A DNA stretch of 64,000 nt from NCBI RefSeq assembly GCF_001905595.1, contig NZ_LIXI01000004.1, forward strand, positions 594,529 through 658,528. The letters are read 5' to 3'. The DNA is from Streptomyces sp. CB00316 (GTDB taxonomy: Bacteria > Actinomycetota > Actinomycetes > Streptomycetales > Streptomycetaceae). This document shows, one piece after another, positions 1 through 7,085 of this stretch (position 1 is the first letter of the stretch; every line of letters starts with the position of its first letter). Under the pieces are notes generated by a model. That model saw nothing but the letters and a program-made list of their open reading frames with translations. It did no database searches and was not told where the DNA came from. A program made the position numbers and the translations under genes.

Positions 1-1
1 A

Positions 2-1144
2 CTGGCAGCAGGGAACGGCCTGCCCGCCGGGGTCGCCCAGTCGCCCTCCGCGTCCCGGCAGTGGGTCTCCGACGAGCTGACCGAGTCCGCCCGCACCGTC
101 GCCGAACGGGGCAGGGCCGCCGGGGACGTCTGGCTCCACCATGTGTGGCGCGGCACCCTGCTCGTGGTCTGGAGCGCCGTCGTCGCCCTGCTCGTCGGGG
201 CGAGCCTCACCGCGATCGGGCCCGGCTGGACCACCGCCCGCACCGCCGCTCTGCTCGCCGCGCTCGTCACCGCTTGCCTGCTGACCGTCGCCGCCCGCTT
301 CCACCGCGCCCGGGGCGGCCTCCTCGCCCCGCTGATCGGTGAGGACAACCGGCTCTCCACCTCCAGGGCCGTCGCCGCCGCGTGGGTACTGCTCGCCGCC
401 TTCGCCGTCCTCGTCCTCGCCCTCCAGCTGGCGGGCGCCTCCGATCACGAGGACCGGGACGCGCTGATCGAGGGGCTCGACCTCGTGCGGTCCGCGGGGG
501 TGCTGACCGTACTGGCGCTGGTGTGCGCCGTCGCCGTCGTCGTACGCCGCGTGGTGACCGTACGGGTGCTGGGCCAGCGGCTCCAGAAGCTGCGCGCGGA
601 CCGGCCGCGCGCAGCCGATCTGCTGACCGACGACTCCGGGCGCGGCTCGTTCACCGACGTGCAGTACGTGCTGGTCAGCGCCGTCGCCGTACTGTTCGCC
701 GGGGTCCGTCTGGCCCGCCGCCCCGAGCAGCTGCCCGACCTGCCGTGGGGGCTCGCCCTGCTGGTGGCGGTCTCGGCGGCGACGTACTTCGCCGGGAAGT
801 ACGCGGAGGGCGGCCGTCCGGTCGTGCTGTCCGTCGTGCGCGCCCGGGAGGCCGGGGACCTGGACGCCCCGATCCGGACCGGCGACGACATCGAGATCCG
901 GGGCGCGGGCTTCGTACCGCCCGGCGCGGGCAGCCCCGACCGGCTGGCCCGGCTCGTCGTACGGATTGGCACGGTCCACGTCCACGTACCGCTGATCCCG
1001 GTCGCCGGAGGCTTCGCCAACCCGACCGACACCGCGCTCACCGTGCCCGTGCCGGTCGAGGTCGAACCGGGGACCGTCGACGTCCAGGTCGTCACGGCCG
1101 CCGGGGTGGAGACCAACCGCTGCTCCATCGACGTGACGGACTGA
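2..1144 (+). CDS. Integral membrane protein, 5' end cut off by the window
   Basis: The reading frame is already open at base 2 and runs to TGA at 1142-1144, so at least 380 residues are visible and the start lies outside the window. Hydrophobic segments near visible residues 50-70, 77-95, 122-142, 165-180 and 220-262 suggest about five membrane helices with basic loops. The last 100 residues are beta-rich and soluble, beginning GDDIEIRGAGF, and resemble an IPT/TIG-type immunoglobulin-like fold; that is an impression, not a match. No catalytic motif is visible and I cannot assign a function. A 36-bp gap separates it from the earliest possible doxX start. Confidence 0.8.
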   Translation: MAAGNGLPAGVAQSPSASRQWVSDELTESARTVAERGRAAGDVWLHHVWRGTLLVVWSAVVALLVGASLTAIGPGWTTARTAALLAALVTACLLTVAARFHRARGGLLAPLIGEDNRLSTSRAVAAAWVLLAAFAVLVLALQLAGASDHEDRDALIEGLDLVRSAGVLTVLALVCAVAVVVRRVVTVRVLGQRLQKLRADRPRAADLLTDDSGRGSFTDVQYVLVSAVAVLFAGVRLARRPEQLPDLPWGLALLVAVSAATYFAGKYAEGGRPVVLSVVRAREAGDLDAPIRTGDDIEIRGAGFVPPGAGSPDRLARLVVRIGTVHVHVPLIPVAGGFANPTDTALTVPVPVEVEPGTVDVQVVTAAGVETNRCSIDVTD

Positions 1145-1246
1145 CGGTCGTCTTCTTCGGTCTATCGCCCCGCAGCCCTGGTGAGCGGCGCCGTACAGGC
1201 GTACGTATGGTCAGGTGACGGGTCTTCGGGAAGCGGGGCGGCAGTG

Positions 1247-1756
1247 ATGAACGGTTACGGCGGCGGTTCGTACGGTCTGGGCGAGCCGGGAGGACTGCGT
1301 GAGCGGGCGCGTGAGTACGCCCTGCTACCGCTGCGGCTCTTCCTCGGCGTCACCTTCGTCTACGCGGGGCTCGACAAGCTGACGGACAGCGGGTTCCTCT
1401 CCGCCACCGGCTCCGGCTCGATCGGCGAGTTGATGAACACGGTCCGCGACTCCTCCGCGATCCCCGCCCTCGTCGACCTGGCGCTCAAGAGCCCCGAAGG
1501 GTTCGGTTACGCCATCGCGATCGGCGAGCTCCTCGTCGGCCTCGGCACCCTCGTCGGCCTGTGGGCCCGGCTCGCCGCGCTCGGCGGAGCGCTGATCTCG
1601 CTGAGCCTCTGGCTGACGGTGAGCTGGCAGTCGACCCCGTACTACTACGGCAACGACCTCCCGTACATGTTTTGCTGGGTGCCCCTCGTGCTGGCCGGAG
1701 CGCCCCGCTGGTCCTTGGATGCCTTGATCGGACGCCGGAACCACAGGCCCTCCTAG
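1247..1756 (+). CDS. DoxX family membrane protein with element-supplied C-terminus
   Basis: 169 residues with four hydrophobic segments. The N-terminal part RLFLGVTFVYAGLDKL is typical of the DoxX family of small membrane proteins linked to redox and sulfur stress. ATG 1247 is chosen; an in-frame GTG at 1244 and another at 1181 are alternatives. The gene is a hybrid. Codons 1-133 are native. Codons 134-138 (YGNDL) lie in the 14-bp attachment core at 1646-1659. The last 31 codons (PYMFCWVPLVLAGA and onward) come from the integrated element. The displaced native tail at 7086-7196 is also exactly 36 codons from the core and 20 of 36 residues match, so the insertion restores rather than truncates the protein. 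What the change of tail does to function is unknown. Confidence 0.9.
   Translation: MNGYGGGSYGLGEPGGLRERAREYALLPLRLFLGVTFVYAGLDKLTDSGFLSATGSGSIGELMNTVRDSSAIPALVDLALKSPEGFGYAIAIGELLVGLGTLVGLWARLAALGGALISLSLWLTVSWQSTPYYYGNDLPYMFCWVPLVLAGAPRWSLDALIGRRNHRPS
1646..1659 (+). repeat. Left attachment core of the integrative element
   Basis: TACGGCAACGACCT is repeated exactly at 7086-7099 in the same orientation, 5440 bp away. Bases next to the two copies differ (C/G before, C/G after), so 14 bp is the full identity. Both copies encode YGNDL in the same doxX frame. The composition changes from native GC-rich coding sequence to lower-GC element DNA shortly after this point. Confidence 0.88.
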
Positions 1757-1757
1757 G

Positions 1758-1788
1758 CCTGGCCCCTGACGGTGAGCCAGGGGCCTGG
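1758..1788. terminator. Stem-loop between doxX and resolvase
   Basis: GGCCCCTG (1761-1768) pairs perfectly with CAGGGGCC (1778-1785), and two more C-G pairs form outside one T-T mismatch. It lies between the convergent doxX and resolvase stops and probably serves both. No T-run follows, as is common in Streptomyces. Confidence 0.65.
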
Positions 1789-1805
1789 TGGGTGGTACTG
1801 GAGTC

Positions 1806-2393
1806 CTAGTCAGTCAGGTGCCGGTACAGGGTGGCCCGGGACACTCCTAGAGCCTTGGCTATGGCGTTCACGGACTCTCCCTTGGCCTTCCTGGCCTTGG
1901 CCAGAGTCAACAGGTCATCAGTGATGACACTGGGTCTTCCTCCGGTACGTCCTTGGGCCTTGGCGGCGTCCAGTCCTGCCCTGGTCCTCTCGACGATCAT
2001 GTCTCGTTCTAGCTCAGCGAAGGCAACCATCATGGTGAAGAAGAACTTGCCTTCCCCCTTGGGGGAGTAGCTACCGGCCAGAGTCCCGGTGAGAATCCGC
2101 AGAGCGATTCCACGGCTGTGTAGTTCCTCGGCGATGGTAAGTACGTCCTTGGTGGACCTGCCCAACCTGTCAAGCTTCCAGACGCAGAGCGTGTCTCCCT
2201 CTCTCATGTACTCCAGAGCAGCATGGAGACCAGGACGCTCCGTGTTCTTCCCGGACAGTTTGTCTTCAAAGACTTTGGTGCAGCCTGCCTCTTCCATGGC
2301 ATCTGTCTGAAGCTGCACATCCTGTGCCTTGCCACTCACTCGCTTGTATCCGATGAGGTGGCCAGTGGTCCGGGTGCTCATATTCGTTGTCAT
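1806..2393 (-). CDS. Small serine recombinase (resolvase/invertase family)
   Basis: 195 residues, the normal size for a Tn3-type resolvase or DNA invertase. The catalytic block IGYKRVSG places the nucleophile at Ser20 with Arg18 beside it. LDRLGRSTKD (around residues 74-83) and AFAELERDMIVERTRAG (around 124-140) are the conserved core and E-helix motifs. The C-terminal 45 residues, starting GRPS, form a helix-turn-helix ending LGVSRATLYRHL. The ATG at 2393 has no clear Shine-Dalgarno; Met5 (2381) is an alternative. Repeated GTCTC motifs directly upstream are candidate binding sites. It could resolve element multimers or invert a segment; no partner site has been identified. It is distinct from the large integrase at 5515-7062. 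Confidence 0.93.
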   Translation of the reverse strand: MTTNMSTRTTGHLIGYKRVSGKAQDVQLQTDAMEEAGCTKVFEDKLSGKNTERPGLHAALEYMREGDTLCVWKLDRLGRSTKDVLTIAEELHSRGIALRILTGTLAGSYSPKGEGKFFFTMMVAFAELERDMIVERTRAGLDAAKAQGRTGGRPSVITDDLLTLAKARKAKGESVNAIAKALGVSRATLYRHLTD

Positions 2394-2524
2394 GTCTCAA
2401 GTGTCTCATAACTCATCTCAGAACATAAAGGCTTCAGAGGTGGTTGTGAGACGAGTTTTGAACAGCTCTCAGGGCCCTCGGGGGCCTGCTTCCCGGGTGT
2501 CTCGTAAACCATCGTTTCCGAGAC
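2394..2524. promoter_or_regulatory. Cluster of GTCTC repeats upstream of the resolvase
   Basis: GTCTCA occurs at 2394-2399 and 2403-2408 (GTCTCATAAC). GTTGTGAGAC at 2443-2452 is the same motif inverted (GTCTCACAAC). At 2499-2524 the arms GTCTCGTAAAC and GTTTCCGAGAC face each other across CATC, differing from perfect dyad symmetry at one position. These could be res-type binding sites for the adjacent resolvase or an operator for its promoter. Confidence 0.55.
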
Positions 2525-2930
2525 GTCCGCTCTCCCCGTCGTGGGCCCCGGCTGCGCCTTCCTCGGGGCTCTAACTCTGCGCTCCGTTCGCTGGTGCCGA
2601 TGAAAAATAGTTGTTCGGAGGGTGCGTAGCGGCCCCCCGGGGTAATGCCTGAATCGTTCTTCATGGGGACCGCCGGGGGGCCTTCCTTTCATCGTGTACG
2701 GGTTCCGGGGTCCACAGGGGTCCGTGAGAGCCTTTGGGGGTCACTGCCGGTATGAGATACCCAAGAGGACTCCGAGGCGCCCAGGGAGCCATATAGGGCC
2801 CTTCCTGGGCTGGCTAGGGATAATCGCCGGGACGCCAGAGGGCTAAAGCCTCTCTTGCTTGCCTTGGCCCTGTGAGCTGCATCTCACTTCTGGGGGTTCG
2901 TGTCCCACATCTCAGCAGAGGACACCTACG
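2525..2930. other. Noncoding stretch of the element
   Basis: No reading frame here has a plausible start, composition or recognisable motif. It contains small dyads: GCCCAGG 2779-2785 facing CCTGGGC 2804-2810, and an imperfect palindrome around AGGGCTAAAGCCTCT near 2837-2853. It could hold resolvase accessory sites or untranslated leader sequence. Confidence 0.5.
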
Positions 2931-3017
2931 TATTTCATAGAAGGTTGATCTATATATAACCACTAATACTCTCTATGTAGTAACTGCTGTAGTAAGTACT
3001 ATCGGTACAGTACCGCT
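2931..3017. promoter_or_regulatory. AT-rich tract with tandem TGTAGTAA repeat
   Basis: The lowest-GC stretch of the window, including TATATATAA at 2951-2959. TGTAGTAA is repeated at 2976-2983 and 2988-2995 with a 12-bp period. GTACT/AGTAC at 2996-3013 can form a small hairpin. Possible plus-strand promoter boxes are TTGATC (2945-2950) and TACTCT (2967-2972). Transcription rightwards would stop at the 3018-3047 hairpin, giving a short RNA; leftward promoters for the resolvase are equally possible. Confidence 0.4.
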
Positions 3018-3047
3018 ACAGGGCATCCCCGAAAAGGGATGCCCTGT
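3018..3047. terminator. Perfect 12-bp hairpin terminator
   Basis: ACAGGGCATCCC (3018-3029) and GGGATGCCCTGT (3036-3047) are exact complements around a CGAAAA loop, followed by AATTAG on the plus strand. The stem is symmetric enough to stop transcription from either side; it faces the AT-rich tract on the left and the minus-strand gene block on the right. Confidence 0.75.
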
Positions 3048-3105
3048 AATTAGCCTCTCTCTGATTCTGATCTCAGAGTAGAGAGCTAAGGATGAGTGCA
3101 TGAGA

Positions 3106-3132
3106 AAGCCCCGGCCATTAGAGCCAGGGCTT
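3106..3132 (-). terminator. Terminator of the element's minus-strand gene block
   Basis: Read on the minus strand, AAGCCCTGGC and GCCGGGGCTT form a 10-bp stem with one U-G wobble, followed by TTTCTC. It lies 22 bp past the stop of the small gene at 3154-3339. On the plus strand the wobble is a C-A mismatch, so the structure fits minus-strand transcription. Confidence 0.6.
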
Positions 3133-3153
3133 GTTCATTGGCTTCGACTATGG

Positions 3154-3339
3154 TCAGGATCTCTCCGAGGAGACCCGATGAACGAGGGCAATGTCTTCAA
3201 ACCCTCGAAGGAAGCGGCCGTGGCCACTGTTCAGACCCGTATGCGTCATGCACTGCCGATCAACCTCGGCCACGTCCGGCCCGGGAACGGCAGCCCAGCC
3301 ACAGTCGACATAGAGGCAACTTGCAACCACCGTGGGCAT
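3154..3339 (-). CDS. Small Cys-rich hypothetical protein
   Basis: 61 residues. CLYVDCGWAA near residues 8-17 followed by a region with Cys30, His33 and His40 (QCMTHTGLNSGH) resembles the small C-x4-C...H zinc-binding proteins common in Streptomyces mobile elements and phages. The ATG at 3339 is preceded by CGGAG only three bases away. It is the last gene before the minus-strand terminator. The function is unknown and the gene itself is moderately supported: correct strand, plausible ribosome binding site and a recognisable residue pattern, but short. Confidence 0.5.
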   Translation of the reverse strand: MPTVVASCLYVDCGWAAVPGPDVAEVDRQCMTHTGLNSGHGRFLRGFEDIALVHRVSSERS

Positions 3340-3389
3340 GGACTCCGGGTCTCAGATTCGGTGTTCGACATACCGGAAGACTGAGCGGG

Positions 3390-3578
3390 TCATCGGCGGG
3401 ACCCGTCTGCCTTGGCGCACTGGATGTGCCAGTAAGTCACCTTCGGCGGACCGTCCTTACTGGCGAGCATTCCCCGCCGGGCGATCTGATGAAGGGGGAT
3501 GGGCATGTTGCATGACGGGCAGGTCTCGCGCTTCGCCGTGTACGTCACATACTCGAACCTGTCTGTCCCGGTTTCCAT
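3390..3578 (-). CDS. Small zinc-ribbon-like hypothetical protein
   Basis: 62 residues from ATG 3578, chosen because GAGGGG sits six bases upstream; an ATG at 3641 in the same frame lacks such a site. TCPSCNMPIP and WHIQC supply a C-x2-C...H-x2-C set that could bind zinc, with a short basic tail. I know no precise family. It lies 50 bp upstream of the next minus-strand gene in the same direction, consistent with one transcript. Small Zn-ribbon proteins of this kind are frequent accessory genes of actinobacterial integrative elements, but no function can be given. Confidence 0.6.
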   Translation of the reverse strand: METGTDRFEYVTYTAKRETCPSCNMPIPLHQIARRGMLASKDGPPKVTYWHIQCAKADGSRR

Positions 3579-3668
3579 TACGTACCCCTCACGCCTTGAG
3601 AATCGACAGCCAATGATCTCGTGGGATGAGTGCCGAGCCAAGCAATATTCATGTTGTCGGGTAGACGA

Positions 3669-4139
3669 TCATGGACGACAGGACTGTGCCCACTGCGTTA
3701 GGAGGCTGCGCGCCTCATTGCCGAATAGTGCGTGTCGTTCGTAGAGGGCAAACACTTCGAGGTGTTCAGTGATGTCCCGAGCATCCTGAAATACGATTCT
3801 CCCGGTGAATGTCTCTACCGTTGCTAGCCGCTGGTCATACACGGTGAAGGTGTTCATGGGGCCACGGCTCACCGGAACGCCCAGGGGGATTACCCCGATA
3901 CGTACATTGGGTAGATGGGAAAGGGATGCGAGTCGGTCAATCTGAACGGCCAGGGCTGATTGGGGAACGATTGCCCATCTGACTGCTTGTTCTGTCAGCA
4001 GGAACGTGAATTGCTTAGCGGTGTCATAGAGAACCGCTTGGCGTTCCAGCTTGCGCGCCACGGTCTTTGACGTGTCTACAGGAGAGTGGTCAAGGCTGGC
4101 CCTGATGTATTCAGGGGTAGCTAGCAATCCGGTGACCAT
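3669..4139 (-). pseudogene. DUF5753 domain cut from its XRE N-terminus by an amber codon
   Basis: 156 residues of the DUF5753 ligand-like domain (GLLATPEYIRASL, TEQAVRWAIVP, IGVIPLGV, MNTFTVYD). In Streptomyces this domain is normally the C-terminal two thirds of an XRE-type regulator of about 280 residues. Here the matching N-terminal part ends at a TAG at 4170-4172 (minus strand), and translation in the same frame continues AEKLRYFLPA directly into this domain. There is no Shine-Dalgarno before ATG 4139. A single nonsense change, or a recoded amber codon, therefore separates the two halves. Restoring the codon would give a 277-residue protein. Confidence 0.75.
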
Positions 4140-4169
4140 GGCGGGTAGGAAATACCGAAGTTTCTCAGC

Positions 4170-4502
4170 CTACTTCTCCAAGCCCGCCAATTCCGCTTGC
4201 CGCTTCTCCAAGCCTCTACGCCAAGATGACCGCTTTCCTTGCCACTCTGTATTCGCAAGACGTGCTAGGGCCGTCACTTCCGCCACGAGTTCTTGTGGTG
4301 CATCGAGTGCCCTAAGGATCAACTCAACATCGACAATTCCGGGCGTGATCCGAGCCGTCTCAATGTTGCTGAGCTTCGTTTGGGAAATATTGCAGCGCTT
4401 AGCGAGCCAGACTTGAGTACGCCCGGCCCGCTTGCGCATCTCACGAAGTCTTTCCGCCAGGTCAGCTTTTGACTGGCCTAGCTGCCCGGGGTCAAATGTC
4501 AA
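4170..4502 (-). CDS. XRE-family HTH protein, ended early by TAG
   Basis: 110 residues. The HTH is TQVWLAKRCNISQTKLSNIE (around residues 29-48), followed by the linker SWRRGLEKRQAELAGLEK that in intact relatives runs into DUF5753. ATG 4502 overlaps the end of the upstream DUF6879 gene by 11 bases, so the two are translationally coupled. XRE-DUF5753/DUF6879 pairs are common in Streptomyces and are thought to act as regulators, sometimes likened to toxin-antitoxin modules. The short form could still bind DNA but has lost its sensing and dimerisation region. A likely role is control of the element's own genes. Confidence 0.8.
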   Translation of the reverse strand: MTFDPGQLGQSKADLAERLREMRKRAGRTQVWLAKRCNISQTKLSNIETARITPGIVDVELILRALDAPQELVAEVTALARLANTEWQGKRSSWRRGLEKRQAELAGLEK

Positions 4503-5016
4503 GGCCCTTCACGTACTCCTCGAAAGGCACGGCGTGTTCCATTGCGATCCTCCGCCATTCCCGGTACGGGGCCGGATCTCCCTCGTACTCCTCACGGTTG
4601 ATCTGAGTTCCGTCCGGGCGGAAGTTCAGGTGGGCGATTCTGGCCCCATCGAAAATCCACCAGTCGCGGAGAGAAATCGGCAAGCCGTAATCCTCCCGCG
4701 TCACATCCAAGATGCGGATGTCCTCTCCGGCAACGATGTTGCCCGGGATTCCCCAAGCGAATTGATAGCGCTGGTAGTCCGTAAGTGGCTGGCGTACGAT
4801 CCTGACACGCCCGATATTCTTGCCAGACCCTACGTATCCACAGACCCGCTCATGCCAGCGGGCATTGTGTTCGGCAGGCTTGCTCTCGCCCCGGAGAAAG
4901 CGAGTCACGTTCTCCTGTTCCTTGGGCATGGTGTACGTGGGCTGTGCTTCGAAGCGCCACGCTTCCCGCTCGAAGGCGTCGAAGAACCTTCGCCAGGCTT
5001 CACCATCCAAGGGCAC
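4492..5016 (-). CDS. DUF6879 family protein
   Basis: 174 residues. The family pattern is visible: an aromatic-rich N-terminus (FFDAFEREAWRFEAQ), RVRIVRQPLTDYQRYQF in the middle, AGEDIRILD, and DWWIFDGARIAHLNF near the C-terminus. Members are single-domain proteins almost always found beside XRE-DUF5753 regulators in actinobacteria; the biochemical activity is unknown. ATG 5016 lies inside the end of the upstream 69-residue gene (17-base overlap) and the stop overlaps the XRE start, so the three genes form a tight minus-strand operon within the element. Confidence 0.85.
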   Translation of the reverse strand: MPLDGEAWRRFFDAFEREAWRFEAQPTYTMPKEQENVTRFLRGESKPAEHNARWHERVCGYVGSGKNIGRVRIVRQPLTDYQRYQFAWGIPGNIVAGEDIRILDVTREDYGLPISLRDWWIFDGARIAHLNFRPDGTQINREEYEGDPAPYREWRRIAMEHAVPFEEYVKGLDI

Positions 5017-5209
5017 GGAAAGCCTCCCTCAGCACGCTCTCAGGGATCTCCACAAGCCCTTCCCCTGTCGGGGGCTGGAAGGCATCCGATACGTTGCCCT
5101 GGACGACGATGGAGCCGGACGCGGTCTTGTAGAGGTTCGGGCAGTCGTCGTCATCGCAGTTGGGACCGCCGACGTTGCCGGTGAGCCGAGTCAGTTCCTC
5201 ACGAGCCAT
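5000..5209 (-). CDS. Small acidic hypothetical protein of the DUF6879 operon
   Basis: 69 residues. GGPNCDDDDCPNLYKTASGSIVVQG followed by VEIPESVL matches, in outline, a small protein often encoded immediately upstream of DUF6879 in Streptomyces, with a conserved C-x4-C and a VVQG strand. ATG 5209 has GGGGG six bases upstream. It leads the minus-strand operon with the DUF6879 and XRE genes. No enzymatic motif is present; it may be the antitoxin-like or adaptor partner, which is only inference from its position. Confidence 0.7.
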   Translation of the reverse strand: MAREELTRLTGNVGGPNCDDDDCPNLYKTASGSIVVQGNVSDAFQPPTGEGLVEIPESVLREAFRALGW

Positions 5210-5319
5210 GCTGAACCCCCTTGTTGAAACAGCCCCGTTGGGCTGGTGGTCATGACCGTACGAGACGTGGTGTCGGGTGTCTATGCGGTAGCAAAAATAT
5301 TCGCGTTACCGGGTAGACC

Positions 5320-5448
5320 TCAAGTCAGAGGGGTGAGGTTGAAAGGGTTGCTGGCCTCGGTGGTGCGCCGCTCTTCGGTGTGCGTGCGCTTCTGTACGGC
5401 AGCCTGCATCGACTCCCACTCATCCTGAGTGAATACAGGGTCAGCCAT
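5320..5448 (-). pseudogene. Short ORF resembling an internal segment of a large serine integrase
   Basis: A 42-codon frame beginning MADPVFTQDEWESMQ and containing RRTT. The integrase at 5515-7062 has MADPILTNDEWDKLQ followed by ARRTT at the linker between its recombinase domain and zinc ribbon, so this looks like the same region of a second, divergent large serine recombinase. No Shine-Dalgarno precedes ATG 5448, and the in-frame sequence upstream (back to ATG 5496) is not integrase-like. I read it as a leftover fragment of an earlier integrase or of a tandem duplication, though a translated micro-protein is possible. Confidence 0.45.
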
Positions 5449-5514
5449 TTGTAAGGGCTGTCCTGGAGTTGCCGGACATGAGAGAGCCCAGGCCATTAGA
5501 ATAGGAACCGTCTA

Positions 5515-7062
5515 TCAGTGGACGGTGAATGGCTGAGACCGATTTCCTAGGTCAACCTCTGCGCCAAAATCGACGGTATTTGAAACCCCCTTAATGAGGG
5601 GGTTCAGCCTCATGCTGATTCCCGCCTTTAGGAGGTGGCGAGTCCTTTCGTCGTCATTGCCTTCATTTCTCTCCCACATGTGGCGGAAGGTTTCCCCGGT
5701 ATCCCGGTACTCGTAACGGTCAGGCTTGTCGCCCTCGGCTGAAAGGGAATCGTGTTCCTCGTGCAGCGCTGTGATCTCTTCCTCGGTGGATTTCCTGGCG
5801 AATCCAGATGAGTTCTTTCCGCCGGGACGGATGGTCCTCTGGAGCTCCGTCACGTATTGCTCAATCTCGTGAAGCCTCTGAGTATTGTTCGAGCCCTTGA
5901 CGTAGTGACGCTCATACATGGGAAAGTCTCCGATAATTCCCAGGATCATTGTCTCTACAAGCTCCCTCACCTTCTCGGCACGGAAGGCGTACCCCTTGCC
6001 GCAGGAATCCCGGTTGGCTGACTTGTTGCAGCGGTACACAGGCTTACCCTGTTGCCTCTCCGGATTGAAGAGATAGAGGTTCCTGCCGCACCCGCCACAC
6101 AGGACGACTCCACGATATGCAGTCGTGTTCTTTGTAGTGCGACGGGCGGACCTAGGGCGTCCATTCATTTCATCCTGGAGCTTGTCCCACTCGTCGTTTG
6201 TGAGAATCGGATCAGCCATCCGAATCTTTCCCTCGGAAGTCAGAATAGGCTGGGACGCTCCGTACTGCTTTCCGGGTGCCTTTATCTCCTCGCACTTCCA
6301 GCCGAGGATGGTTTCAGACCTCAAAATAGTAGTGAGAGTTCGGCTCCGCCATACAGGTAGAGGGTCGCCATTGTTTTTCCGGCGATTCGACATCCTTTCG
6401 GCTCCAGGGGACAGAATTCCTCTGGCGTTGAAGTCATCGCAGATAGTCGAGTAAGGCTCTCCATCCTCAACTACTCGCTTATGGATCTCCCGAATTACTT
6501 TCTTCTGGCTTTCGCGTACTCGGAGTCTCATTGCTCCGTCGATGTCACGGAAGGATTCATAACCGTAGGGAGGGTTTCCCTTGGCCCAGACATTCTTGGA
6601 CTTGGCGTAGTTCTGGAACGACTTAACTCGCATGGAAATGTTCTGTGCTTCAGTCTCGGCTATGGCCGCAAACAGGTCGATGATGACGTGCCGGAAAGGG
6701 CCGACCATATCGAGTACTGGTTCCTTGGCTGAGACCAGAGATTTGCCGCCGTGGGCTGTCGCCCATTTGATCATGTCTTGCATGTCGACGACTTTGCGGA
6801 CGAACCTGTCCATCTTCCAGAAGAGCAGTAGGTCGAAATCAGGTGCTCGGTTGTTCAGCCATTCCCCGAGTTCGGGCCTATCGAATGGATGAGACTTGGT
6901 GGCGGAGATATGAGCATCCTTGGCTACGCCCACCACTTGCCACCCCAGGTGGTGCCTCTCGTCGGCGTAGGCCTTGCAGTCCCGAAGTTGCCGCTCCAGC
7001 GACGTGGATGCGTCGGTCTCGTTGCTGATCCGCAGGGCGATCAGTACCCGCACAGTCTTCAC
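5515..7062 (-). CDS. Large serine integrase
   Basis: 515 residues from GTG 7062. The N-terminal catalytic domain starts VRVLIALRIS (nucleophile Ser13, Arg11) with SLERQLRDC downstream; LLFWKMDRFVRK and AETEAQNISMRVKSF are the conserved core and long-helix motifs. The recombinase domain begins near residue 160 (GNPPYGY). A zinc ribbon around residues 318-352 has CGGCGRNLY and YRCN...DSC. A helical C-terminal part follows. This is the phiC31-type integrase family, which performs unidirectional attP x attB recombination. The frame stays open past the right attachment core into host DNA because there is no stop there, so the start is set by homology; the RBS is weak. It is the enzyme expected to have created the doxX insertion. 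Confidence 0.93.
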   Translation of the reverse strand: MKTVRVLIALRISNETDASTSLERQLRDCKAYADERHHLGWQVVGVAKDAHISATKSHPFDRPELGEWLNNRAPDFDLLLFWKMDRFVRKVVDMQDMIKWATAHGGKSLVSAKEPVLDMVGPFRHVIIDLFAAIAETEAQNISMRVKSFQNYAKSKNVWAKGNPPYGYESFRDIDGAMRLRVRESQKKVIREIHKRVVEDGEPYSTICDDFNARGILSPGAERMSNRRKNNGDPLPVWRSRTLTTILRSETILGWKCEEIKAPGKQYGASQPILTSEGKIRMADPILTNDEWDKLQDEMNGRPRSARRTTKNTTAYRGVVLCGGCGRNLYLFNPERQQGKPVYRCNKSANRDSCGKGYAFRAEKVRELVETMILGIIGDFPMYERHYVKGSNNTQRLHEIEQYVTELQRTIRPGGKNSSGFARKSTEEEITALHEEHDSLSAEGDKPDRYEYRDTGETFRHMWERNEGNDDERTRHLLKAGISMRLNPLIKGVSNTVDFGAEVDLGNRSQPFTVH

Positions 7063-7085
7063 AGGAAGTGACCCTACAACAGCAG

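Larger units (their letters stand above)
1646..7085. mobile_element. 5.44 kb serine-integrase element inserted in doxX
   Basis: Bounded by 14-bp direct repeats in doxX. Its GC content is visibly lower than the flanks, with AT-rich tracts such as 2941-3000 that are absent elsewhere in the window. Nearly every supported gene is on the minus strand: the large serine integrase begins 24 bp inside the right repeat, as is usual for phage-type integrases next to attP, followed by small regulatory genes; a resolvase sits at the left end. No relaxase, replication protein, FtsK-like translocase or phage structural gene is visible, so it is either a minimal integrative element moved in trans or a remnant of a larger one. 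Confidence 0.88.

Noticed and set aside
2390..2692. Minus-strand frames upstream of the resolvase
   Set aside because: They read through the GTCTC repeats, lack a ribosome binding site and have a random, Arg/Pro-rich composition.
2891..2908. T-arm-like GGGGGTTCGTGTCCCAC suggesting a tRNA
   Set aside because: No matching acceptor, D or anticodon arms could be folded around it, and the stem has a mismatch in the second pair.
3100..3384. 94-codon plus-strand frame in the element
   Set aside because: It runs antisense to a better-supported small minus-strand gene and through the hairpin terminator, with no ribosome binding site or recognisable motif.
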